A stretch of DNA of 33,372 bases from the NCBI GenBank assembly GCA_023416585.1, contig JAEZHM010000024.1, forward strand, positions 1-33,372, given 5' to 3'. This document shows, one piece after another, positions 15,737 through 22,622 of the stretch. Position numbers and translations under genes: made by a program. The notes beneath the pieces were generated by a model. That model saw only the letters and a program-made list of their open reading frames with translations, made no database searches and was not told the DNA's origin. The stretch is from Bacillota bacterium. Lineage in GTDB: Bacteria; Bacillota; Clostridia; Christensenellales; Aristaeellaceae. Each line of letters begins with the position of its first letter. The first letter of the stretch is position 1.

Positions 15737-15772
15737 GCGGGGAGGGACTTTTTGCAAAAAGTGCCTCCCCGC
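15737..15772. repeat. 36-base near-perfect palindrome after araB
   Basis: Arms GCGGGGAGG (15737-15745) and CCTCCCCGC (15764-15772) flank the self-complementary core CTTTTTGCAAAAAG. With the A/T pair next to the core, 17 of 18 positions pair. It could form a long hairpin 12 bases after the araB stop. No T run follows, so it is not a textbook terminator. It may be a dispersed intergenic repeat or an mRNA-stabilising end. Confidence 0.7.
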
Positions 15773-15814
15773 GCCCTTCCTCAAAAACTTCAAAGGTAAA
15801 GGATTAGATCACTT

Positions 15815-16321
15815 TTATATGAACCATAAGATGCAGGCCATAGCAGTGGGAAACAGAGAGAAAAGCGGAATGAAAAGCGAAGAATCCACGCCATTGTTTT
15901 CGGATCTTCGAAAAAGAAATAAAGCTGTACCGTATCTTTTCTTGTAATGTATTGCCAATGCCCTGCACATAAACGGTATTTGCGCAATATAGCCAAGTGT
16001 TTCGATATAACGCAGAAAAGGAATCACCGGAGCTATCCAGCCCAACAATGCATGAGAAAGTATAATAATGATAACACCGCTTGATGCAATCTTGTTCAAC
16101 GACAATATTTTATCTTTTGTTTTATTATGAAGGTCTGTATACCATAACCAATTGAAAAACCGGCGTACCCATATTTCTTTTTGCTCCGGAGCTGATTTGT
16201 GTTCCTTCAATTTCAGTTTTTTTCGAATTTTGTTATAGGCTGAAGATATCAATAAACGTGAGAAAAGATAGCAGCAAAGGGTTGCCGGTATAAAGATAAG
16301 CCGTACAAAATAGAACTCCAT
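15815..16321 (-). CDS. Small membrane protein of unknown function
   Basis: I do not recognise this 168-residue protein. The start is ATG 16321 with GGGGGT five bases upstream; an in-frame TTG at 16333 is a poorer start. It has a hydrophobic N-terminus (about residues 2-25), then a Lys/Arg-rich loop (IRKKLKLKEHKS and a WVRRFFNWLWY segment). A hydrophobic pair follows around IASSGVIIIILSHALLGW and IPFLRYIETLGYIAQIPF, with a last segment at the C-terminus (SSLFIPLFSLFPTAMACILW). Three to four membrane passes are likely. The region is visibly more AT-rich than the neighbouring genes. It follows araD on the same strand but behind a strong hairpin, so co-transcription is doubtful. Confidence 0.6.
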   Translation of the reverse strand: MEFYFVRLIFIPATLCCYLFSRLLISSAYNKIRKKLKLKEHKSAPEQKEIWVRRFFNWLWYTDLHNKTKDKILSLNKIASSGVIIIILSHALLGWIAPVIPFLRYIETLGYIAQIPFMCRALAIHYKKRYGTALFLFRRSENNGVDSSLFIPLFSLFPTAMACILWFI

Positions 16322-16338
16322 ATTTACCCCCAATGGAT

Positions 16339-16367
16339 AAGGGCTTTTCTATTATAGAAAAGCCCTT
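16339..16367. terminator. Hairpin after araD
   Basis: Perfect 13-bp arms AAGGGCTTTTCTA and TAGAAAAGCCCTT surround a 3-base loop. It lies 10 bases beyond the araD stop on the minus strand and just before the membrane-protein gene. It lacks a separate U tract on the minus strand, so termination may be incomplete, but it clearly separates the two genes. Confidence 0.65.
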
Positions 16368-16376
16368 CGCAATGAC

Positions 16377-17078
16377 TTACAAATTCTTCTGACCGTAATA
16401 CGCGTTCTTCCCATGCTTGCGCTGGAAGTGCTTCTCGCTGACATGCTCGGGGCAGGGCAGAGCTTCGGGATTGATTTGCCTTGTCATCGCCGCCATGGTA
16501 GCTACTTCTTCCAAAATGACGGCATTTTCAACCGCCTTTGCAGGAGTTTCACCCCAGGTGAAGGGACCGTGATAGCTGAGCAGGATGGCCGGTACATGAA
16601 GCCGCGGCGTATCCTTCATTGTTTCCACGATCAGATTTCCCGTTTCTCCCTCATAATCCCGTGCCACTTCCTCCGCGGTAAGTGGGCGGGCGCAGGCGAC
16701 AGGACCGTGGAAGCTGTCGGCATGCGTTGTGCCATAGCAGGGAATGGGCTGGCATGTTTGCGCCCAGGCGGTTGCTATACGGCTATGCGTATGTGTGACA
16801 CCGCCAATCTCCGGCCAGGCCCTATAGAGCTTCAAATGGGTTGGTGTATCGCTGGATGGGCGCAAAACACTGTCTACCGCCTGCCCGTTGTCCAGACGCA
16901 CCAATACGATATCCGCCGGCTTGAGCAATTCGTAGCTTACACCGCTGGGTTTGATAGCCATCAGCCCGGCCTCCCGGTCGATACCGCTGACATTGCCCCA
17001 GGTCAATACCACAAGGCCGCTTTTCCAGAGGGATATATTCGCTTCATACACCTGTTCTTTCAATGATTGAAGGGACAT
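16377..17078 (-). CDS. araD: L-ribulose-5-phosphate 4-epimerase
   Basis: The start is ATG 17078, preceded by AAAGGATGG. An upstream in-frame start at 17168 would lie beyond the promoter. The 233-residue length matches AraD (231 in E. coli). This class II aldolase-like, zinc-dependent enzyme converts L-ribulose-5-phosphate to D-xylulose-5-phosphate. Residues seen are TWGNVSG (26-32), KPSGV (43-47), Asp77 in SSDTPTH, zinc ligands His96 and His98 in THTHSR, His170 in SYHGPFTWG, and the C-terminal HGKNAYYGQ (222-230) carrying the catalytic Tyr. It completes the pathway begun by ribulokinase but is transcribed toward araB from its own promoter. Confidence 0.95.
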   Translation of the reverse strand: MSLQSLKEQVYEANISLWKSGLVVLTWGNVSGIDREAGLMAIKPSGVSYELLKPADIVLVRLDNGQAVDSVLRPSSDTPTHLKLYRAWPEIGGVTHTHSRIATAWAQTCQPIPCYGTTHADSFHGPVACARPLTAEEVARDYEGETGNLIVETMKDTPRLHVPAILLSYHGPFTWGETPAKAVENAVILEEVATMAAMTRQINPEALPCPEHVSEKHFQRKHGKNAYYGQKNL

Positions 17079-17123
17079 ATATAACCATCCTTTCCCTTTA
17101 TAACACATAGAAGTGCCGCTTAT

Positions 17124-17152
17124 ATTATATCGATTAACTGCGATTATCTCAA
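17124..17152 (-). promoter_or_regulatory. Sigma-A promoter for araD
   Basis: On the minus strand, TTGAGA (17147-17152), a 17-base spacer and a perfect TATAAT (17124-17129) lie about 45 bases before the araD start codon. Confidence 0.8.
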
Positions 17153-17177
17153 GCATTCCTTGGCACACGGGGACAAA

Positions 17178-17204
17178 AAAACATGTACTGTTGACGCATG
17201 TTTT
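17178..17204. promoter_or_regulatory. Inverted repeat between divergent araD and small-gene promoters
   Basis: Perfect 8-base arms AAAACATG (17178-17185) and CATGTTTT (17197-17204) are separated by 11 bases that contain part of the plus-strand -35. The repeat lies between two divergent promoters and is placed so that a bound regulator could affect both. It does not match the AraR consensus I know. Confidence 0.4.
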
Positions 17205-17219
17205 ATGGAATGTTACAAT
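17191..17219 (+). promoter_or_regulatory. Sigma-A promoter for the 152-residue unknown gene
   Basis: TTGACG (17191-17196), a 17-base spacer and TACAAT (17214-17219) are followed 41 bases later by the GTG start. The araD promoter lies back to back about 40 bases away. Confidence 0.7.
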
Positions 17220-17259
17220 CTATACAGCATATGGTGGCGCTAAGAAGGGTGGGGATACC

Positions 17260-17718
17260 GTGGATTTGAAGGAGATCGCGGCAAGCTGCCTGTACGATGG
17301 CAAATGGAATAGCATTGCTGAAACAGAAAATCAACGGAACTTCCTGAAAATCAGAAAAAAACTGAACAGATTGTTTGTGGAACGCTATGGGAAAAACAAT
17401 GGATACCGGGGCTGGTGGCTGGATGGCATGGAAATCTGGCGTGCCGATTGGGCCGGCCGGGAGTCTGCCATGGTGTGCCTTCACCTGAAAAAGCAGGAAG
17501 AAAAAGAAGATATTCTGTTTTACGGTGTGGAAGGATTGAACATAAAAGGGGATTTACAGCCGCCCGGTTCTCGGTGGGCGGCGGAGGTGCTGTTGCTTTC
17601 CTTTGCGGAGGAACATAAGGAATTGCATTGTGCCCTTGTATGCCGGGAGGGTTTTACGTTTAGAACGCGCTTTGTCCAGGTGATACCGGTGGAAAAAGAA
17701 ACACTCAAGCAGGTCTGA
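17260..17718 (+). CDS. Conserved-looking protein of unknown function, 152 residues
   Basis: The start is GTG 17260, preceded by AAGGGTGGGG. The frame is open from 17113, but that start lies upstream of the promoter. I do not recognise the family. The protein is soluble, with no signal peptide or membrane segment. Residues about 20-50 (ETENQRNFLKIRKKLNRLFVERYG) look like a charged helix. Trp-rich patches follow (GYRGWWLDGMEIWRADWAG), then alternating hydrophobic stretches typical of beta strands (ILFYGVEGLNI, LHCALVCREGFTFRTRF). Its own promoter and terminator flank it, so it is a single-gene unit. Being divergent from araD may mean shared control, but nothing in the sequence links it to sugar metabolism. 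Confidence 0.65.
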   Translation: MDLKEIAASCLYDGKWNSIAETENQRNFLKIRKKLNRLFVERYGKNNGYRGWWLDGMEIWRADWAGRESAMVCLHLKKQEEKEDILFYGVEGLNIKGDLQPPGSRWAAEVLLLSFAEEHKELHCALVCREGFTFRTRFVQVIPVEKETLKQV

Positions 17719-17743
17719 TATATGGTATGTTACATGTAAATTG

Positions 17744-17780
17744 AAAAAGCCATGGCTGCAAGCAGGACCATGGCTTTTTT
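17744..17780. terminator. Bidirectional terminator
   Basis: AAAAAGCCATGG and CCATGGCTTTTT pair perfectly around a 12-base loop and are followed by T residues. It lies 25 bases after the unknown gene. On the minus strand it is also downstream of the GH3 gene. Confidence 0.9.
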
Positions 17781-17829
17781 AGTAATGCCAACGTTTGTAT
17801 TGCCGGCAGGATTCTGAGTGAAAAAGAAA

Positions 17830-20091
17830 TCACGCTTCCCCGTTCAGCGTTAGGATCATTCCGCTCAGTGTATCCCTATCTATCTTGCCCTCCGAGAAGG
17901 AGACAATGGTATGCAGCGGCATGTCCCGCATCATGGCGGCTAACATTTCCGGGCTGAGAGCGGGGCCTTCGTCTGCTGCCTGGACGAAAGCCTGCATTCC
18001 CTGCATGATCTTTACTGCTATGGATTTGCCCTGGGGGGCATCCAGCACGTCACCCAATGTGGAATCAAAGGTAAAGCGGCAGGGAAGGGCTAAAGCGCTT
18101 TTGACTTCAACGGTTTCTTCAAGACGGATATCTCTGGAGGAGGCACCTATCTGGATGCGGTACGCACCGTTTTCCACATGCCAGCCGGGGAGGGAAGCTT
18201 CATAGTAGGAGAAATCCCGGCTGGTAAGCATCATGTTCACGGTCTTTGTTTCACCCGGATTCAAGGAAACCTTGGCAAACTGCTTCAGCTCTTTTTCCGG
18301 ACGGGAAATACCCTTGTGAGCGCTTGCCACATACAGCTGCACGATCTCCTTGCCCGCCATGGCACCTGTATTTGTCACATCCACAGAGACCTGCAGGTTT
18401 TCGCCGTCCTTAAGCTGCTTGTCGCCTAATCGCAAATTGCTGTAGGCAAATGTGGTGTAGCTCAGGCCATGGCCAAAGGGGAAACGAACATCCATCTTCT
18501 TAGAATCGTAATGGCGGTATCCCACGTATACGCCTTCCCTGTATTCCACCAAATCTTTGTCACCGGGGAAATACAGGTAAGAGGGATTGTCCTCAAGCTT
18601 CAGGGGGAAACTTTCCGCCAGTTTGCCGCTGGGATTGGCCGCACCGAAGAGAACATCCACCACTGCACCGCCAACGGCCTGGCCACCCAAATACGCTTCC
18701 AGAATGGCTGGCACATTGTCCGCCCAAGGCATTTCCACAGGGGAGCCGTTGTGCAGCACCACCACGGTACGGGGTTGTGCATTCAATACAGCTTCCAGCA
18801 GTGCCGACTGGCAATCGGGCAAGCGCATATGGGTACGGTCATACCCTTCCGACTCAAAAGCATCAGGCAATCCCAGGAACAACACCGCTATATTGGCTTC
18901 TTTTGCAGCCTGAACGGCTTCGGTAATCAATTCAGGCAGGATCACGTCCTCATTTGTATCATAACCTTGGGCAAAGAAAACATCACCGTGCACGCTTCGC
19001 ACCGCCTGCATAGCTGACAGGATCTCACTGGCATTGATATGGGAGCTCCCGCCGCCCTGGAAACGGGGCTCTTTGGCAAACTTGCCGATGAAAGCCACCT
19101 TTTTATTGCCGCGGATAGGCAGAAGACTATCCTCATTTTTCAAAAGGACCATGCTTTCTCTGGCGATACGCCTGGCCAGGTGGTGGTGAACGCCCCGGTC
19201 GAACACGGCTGTTTTATCACGGTTCTCCACATAGCGGGCAATAATGGAAACAATGCGCTCCGCAGCCTGATCAACTGCCGATTCGGGGATTCTTCCTTCC
19301 CGCACCGCATTTGCAAGAAGCTTGTCGCTTGCATCACTTGTGGAAGGCATCTCCAGATCCAGCCCGGCCATCACACCGGCCACATGGTCGTTACAGGCGC
19401 CCCAATCGGTCACGGTGAAGCCGTCAAAACCCCATTCGTCCCGCAGAATATCAGTGAGAAGCTTTTTGTTTTCGCTGGCATAGGTTCCACCTAACTTATT
19501 ATAGGAGCACATAACGGTCCAGGGCTTTGCCTGTTTTATGGCGATTTCAAAAGCGGTTAGATAAATTTCCCGAAGCGTACGCTCATCCACTGCGACGTTT
19601 ACGGTCATCCGCCGGTGCTCCTGGTTATTCACGGCGTAATGCTTCAAGCTTACGCCCACATTTTTCGACTGAACGCCGCCGATATAGGCTGCCGCCAATT
19701 CTCCAGCCAAATAGGGGTCTTCCGAGATATACTCAAAGTTGCGGCCGCACAGGGGAGAGCGCTTGATGTTGATGGCCGGGCCCAGCAGGATAGCCACATC
19801 TTCCGCTTGGCATTCCTCGCCCAAGGCTTCTCCCAGCAAACGCATCAGCTCCCGGTCAAAAGAGCAGGCAAGTCCGGCTGCCGTGGGAAAGCATACGGCA
19901 GAAATGCTATCGTTCAAGCCCAGATGATCACCGGCTGCAATCTGCTTGCGCAGCCCGTGGGGACCGTCGGATACCATGACGGAGGGTAAACCCAGCCGTT
20001 CAACCCCCTTGATATTCCAAAACCCTTTACCGGAGCACAGGGAGGCTTTTTCCTCCAGTGTCATTTGGGAAACCAATTGCTTTGTGTCCAC
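17830..20091 (-). CDS. GH3 beta-glucosidase
   Basis: The start is GTG 20091, directly after AAAGGAGGAG. The 753-residue enzyme has no signal peptide, so it is intracellular. It has a GH3 N-terminal barrel with SDGPHGLRKQ (41-50), KHYAVNNQEHRR (150-161) and nucleophile Asp229 in TVTDWGA. The alpha/beta sandwich has ESEGYDR (413-419), whose Glu415 is the likely acid/base. A fibronectin III-like domain follows (KEIVQLYVASAHKGISRPEKEL). About 90 extra C-terminal residues end in a small helical segment found in some clostridial GH3 enzymes. It would hydrolyse cellobiose or other beta-glucosides. It is divergent from a Dpp-type importer, which suggests the two act on the same imported oligosaccharide. 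Related GH3 enzymes include xylosidases, so the substrate is not certain. Confidence 0.92.
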   Translation of the reverse strand: MDTKQLVSQMTLEEKASLCSGKGFWNIKGVERLGLPSVMVSDGPHGLRKQIAAGDHLGLNDSISAVCFPTAAGLACSFDRELMRLLGEALGEECQAEDVAILLGPAINIKRSPLCGRNFEYISEDPYLAGELAAAYIGGVQSKNVGVSLKHYAVNNQEHRRMTVNVAVDERTLREIYLTAFEIAIKQAKPWTVMCSYNKLGGTYASENKKLLTDILRDEWGFDGFTVTDWGACNDHVAGVMAGLDLEMPSTSDASDKLLANAVREGRIPESAVDQAAERIVSIIARYVENRDKTAVFDRGVHHHLARRIARESMVLLKNEDSLLPIRGNKKVAFIGKFAKEPRFQGGGSSHINASEILSAMQAVRSVHGDVFFAQGYDTNEDVILPELITEAVQAAKEANIAVLFLGLPDAFESEGYDRTHMRLPDCQSALLEAVLNAQPRTVVVLHNGSPVEMPWADNVPAILEAYLGGQAVGGAVVDVLFGAANPSGKLAESFPLKLEDNPSYLYFPGDKDLVEYREGVYVGYRHYDSKKMDVRFPFGHGLSYTTFAYSNLRLGDKQLKDGENLQVSVDVTNTGAMAGKEIVQLYVASAHKGISRPEKELKQFAKVSLNPGETKTVNMMLTSRDFSYYEASLPGWHVENGAYRIQIGASSRDIRLEETVEVKSALALPCRFTFDSTLGDVLDAPQGKSIAVKIMQGMQAFVQAADEGPALSPEMLAAMMRDMPLHTIVSFSEGKIDRDTLSGMILTLNGEA

Positions 20092-20319
20092 GGAACTCCT
20101 CCTTTACGGGGATAGCAATATCGATGCTCATTCGCATTTCATTTTGTTTTACTGCTGTAACAGCCTTATGGGATGAGTATATCAAATAGATTGACATATG
20201 GGAAGTGTTGGAATGCTTATATCTGTGGATTTGCCGGAATGCGTGCTTAATCTTCATCCGGTATACCATATACTGCTCGAGCATACATATTATCAGCTTG
20301 CAATCCATATTCGGATGGC

Positions 20320-20334
20320 TAACGAAACACGTTA
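20320..20334. promoter_or_regulatory. Perfect inverted repeat, possible operator
   Basis: TAACG-AAACA-CGTTA is a perfect 5-5-5 inverted repeat that overlaps the palindrome CGTTAACG (20330-20337). It lies between the divergent glucosidase and transporter genes. LacI-type repressors bind repeats of this style, but no regulator gene is next to it. Confidence 0.35.
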
Positions 20335-20478
20335 ACGCGGCCTAAGAAAGCCTAATTGGTTATGGAGGCGAGTTTTCAGCAAATTCAATTATAGTAATCT
20401 ATTTAGTAACATTTTCCTGACATTAACAGTTGTTTGTATATATTGCGTGAAACCATGAAACAAAATTTGGCCGAACAC

Positions 20479-20507
20479 TTGAATTACAAAAAATGGTGTA
20501 GTATAAT
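20479..20507 (+). promoter_or_regulatory. Sigma-A promoter for the importer operon
   Basis: TTGAAT (20479-20484), a 17-base spacer and a perfect TATAAT (20502-20507) lie about 185 bases before the binding-protein start. It is the best promoter in this gap. Confidence 0.75.
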
Positions 20508-20692
20508 TATTCCATAAGGCAGGAACGGGCGTAAACAAATATGTTAAGTAACAATAAACCTGCCATGCGTCGAACATTTAATTTGTAGTTATTTATTGAG
20601 GCTGGAAACAGCTTATTTGTTGTACGTTGAATGTAAGTTTAGGTCCTAGCAGGCTATGCCTGTTAAATAGGAAAAATGTGAGGAGGCATAAC

Positions 20693-22459
20693 ATGAAGAA
20701 ACTTGTCAAGCTGCTCACCCTGACGCTGGCGCTGATGATGATTTTTACATCGGCTGCATATGCAGGTGGAACCCTGGAAGTTCCTCGCAATGAAACACTG
20801 TACATCAACGGCCTGGCTTGGGGTGCCCCCGAAAACTTTAACCCCGTGACCGGCAACCCCTCCTTCCCCAACAACGGTCAGCGCGTAGTCATGTTTGAGT
20901 TCCTGTACATGTACAATCACCTGACCGGCGAAGGCGAGCCCCTGCTGGCCGATGGGCCCATTGAGTGGGTGGACCAGTACAACTTTACGGTCAAGGTGAA
21001 GGACGCCGCCAAGTGGAACGACGGCACGCCCCTGACCAATGAAGACGTAGCCTATACCTACAACTTCGCCAAGAAGTATCCGGTCAATTGGTCCAACAAC
21101 TGGACCTACCTGGAGAAGGCCGAAGCTATCGACGGCAACAAGGTGCAGTTCACCCTGAAGAAAGAGCCCTATGACCGTATTCAGGTTCCTGCTTCCCTGG
21201 CCACCGTGTACATTCTGCCAAAGCATATTTGGGAAGCCCGTGAAAAGGAAAGCGGCGATGATATCGCCAAGCTCCGTGCCTATACCGATTTGGACAGCGT
21301 GGTATCCTCTGGTCCCTACAAGCCCTTCTATTATGACAACACCAATATCATCGTGGTGCGCGATGACAGTTACTGGGGCCAGGATGCGTCCATGTTCGGC
21401 AAGCTGCCCGCCCCCAAGTATATCGCCCATCAGATATTCAAAGACAACGCCGCAGGCAACCTGGCCATGCAGGAGGGCATGATGGACGTTTCCCAGCAGT
21501 TCATCGCCAACGTCTGGGAAATGTGGGCAAAAGATCCCCTGATTTCTACCTATTTGCCTGAGAACCCTTACTATCTGGCCGGCTCCATGCCGTCCCTGGT
21601 GTTCAATGTAACCAAACCGGGTTTGGACAACGCCGCTGTCCGCCGCGCCATCGCGCTAGCCACCGACTTTGAAGCCATTGCCCAGGATGCAATGTGCGGC
21701 ATGTCCGAGACATTGGTGCCTTCCATCATGCTCAAGAAGTATCATGAGAAGTATCTCAACCCCTCCGAGAAGATCGACGAGCTCCGTTGGGATACCACCA
21801 ATCTGGATGAGAACCGCGAAACCGCCAAAACGATATTGGATGAAGCCGGCTTCAAGGATGTAGATGGAGACGGCAAGCGCGAGATGCCCGACGGCTCCAA
21901 GATCGAGTGGAAAGTCGAGTGCCCCTACGGTTGGTCTGACTGGAACGCCTCCCTTGAGATCGTTGCCCAGGCCGGCCAGGCCATTGGCCTCAACCTGATC
22001 ACCTACTTCCCAGAATCCACCGTGTACGACAACGACCGCTTCTATGGCACCTTCGACATGATTATGCAATCCCCCCATGGCGATCCGAACCCCGGCGCCC
22101 CCTGGACCGGCATCCGCAATGTGCTGTATGCCAAGGACCGTCCTCCCATCGGCGAATGGGCCGGCTGGAACCAGGGCCGCTATTCCAACCCTCGCATTGA
22201 TGAACTGTTGGATCTGATCGCCGGCGAGAGTGACGAGGCCAAGATCAAGGCGTACTATACCGAGATCGAGGAAATCTACCTCACCGATCTGCCAACCGTG
22301 CCCCTCATGTATCGTCCGTGGTTGTTCCACACCGTTTCCGAGCATGTCTGGACTGGATTCCCCAAGCTTAACGACGGCTCCAACATCCCGCCGCAGGTTT
22401 GCGTTGCCGGAGCCGGAATCCGCGCTCTGTACAATCTGAAACAGGTGGAAGCCAAGTAA
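20693..22459 (+). CDS. Dpp/Opp-family substrate-binding protein, probably for beta-gluco-oligosaccharides
   Basis: The start is ATG 20693 after GTGAGGAGG. The frame is open from 20627, but without a ribosome site. The 588-residue protein has a classical signal peptide, with MKKLVKLLTLTLALMM (1-16) as n- and h-regions and likely cleavage after AYA (residue 24). There is no lipobox Cys, unusual for a Gram-positive binding protein. The SBP_bac_5 fold shows in GPIEWVDQYNFTVKVKDAAK, WNDGTPLTNEDVAYTYNFAK, RRAIALATDFE and the C-terminal DLPTVPLMYRP. Codons strongly favour C endings, a sign of high expression. It is followed by two permeases and two ATPases. The divergent GH3 enzyme and the known Thermotoga cellobiose system point to an oligosaccharide substrate rather than peptides; this is inference. 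Confidence 0.88.
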   Translation: MKKLVKLLTLTLALMMIFTSAAYAGGTLEVPRNETLYINGLAWGAPENFNPVTGNPSFPNNGQRVVMFEFLYMYNHLTGEGEPLLADGPIEWVDQYNFTVKVKDAAKWNDGTPLTNEDVAYTYNFAKKYPVNWSNNWTYLEKAEAIDGNKVQFTLKKEPYDRIQVPASLATVYILPKHIWEAREKESGDDIAKLRAYTDLDSVVSSGPYKPFYYDNTNIIVVRDDSYWGQDASMFGKLPAPKYIAHQIFKDNAAGNLAMQEGMMDVSQQFIANVWEMWAKDPLISTYLPENPYYLAGSMPSLVFNVTKPGLDNAAVRRAIALATDFEAIAQDAMCGMSETLVPSIMLKKYHEKYLNPSEKIDELRWDTTNLDENRETAKTILDEAGFKDVDGDGKREMPDGSKIEWKVECPYGWSDWNASLEIVAQAGQAIGLNLITYFPESTVYDNDRFYGTFDMIMQSPHGDPNPGAPWTGIRNVLYAKDRPPIGEWAGWNQGRYSNPRIDELLDLIAGESDEAKIKAYYTEIEEIYLTDLPTVPLMYRPWLFHTVSEHVWTGFPKLNDGSNIPPQVCVAGAGIRALYNLKQVEAK

Positions 22460-22491
22460 CTTTGGGAAAAGTAAAAGAAAACTGAACCATC

Positions 22492-22522
22492 GGGCGTCGG
22501 GAGGCTGGCCCTTCCGACGCCC
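22492..22522 (+). terminator. Stem-loop between binding-protein and permease genes
   Basis: GGGCGTCGG (22492-22500) and CCGACGCCC (22514-22522) form a perfect 9-bp stem with a 13-base loop in the 163-base gap. No U tract follows. Such structures after binding-protein genes often protect the upstream mRNA end and lower downstream expression, which gives excess binding protein over permease. Confidence 0.6.
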
Positions 22523-22622
22523 AATTCCCATATTCAAGAACATTGAAAGTTCCGGTGCGAAAGCCCGCTTTATCATATCTGTCTTTCGATGCATTTTATA
22601 ATGGATTGGGGTGAGGAGCGCT

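Larger units (their letters stand above)
20092..20692. other. 601-base intergenic region between divergent GH3 and importer genes
   Basis: The GH3 half (20107-20330) shows only a weak minus-strand promoter candidate (TTCCCA, 17 bases, TATACT). The importer half is AT-rich and holds a good promoter at 20479-20507, then a leader of about 180 bases with a small hairpin (AGCAGGC/GCCTGTT near 20650). A possible operator is at 20320-20334. I see no gene or known riboswitch. Its length leaves room for regulatory sites for both operons. Confidence 0.6.

Noticed and set aside
14471..15793. 440-codon minus-strand open frame opposite araB
   Set aside because: Its His/Arg-rich translation resembles no protein, and araB is unmistakable on the other strand with a good ribosome site.
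17079..17168. N-terminal extension of araD to 17168
   Set aside because: The extension overlaps the araD promoter and has no ribosome site. The start at 17078 gives the normal family length.
20198..20335. 45-codon plus-strand ORF in the GH3/importer gap
   Set aside because: No ribosome binding site, no recognisable motif, and it overlaps likely regulatory DNA.
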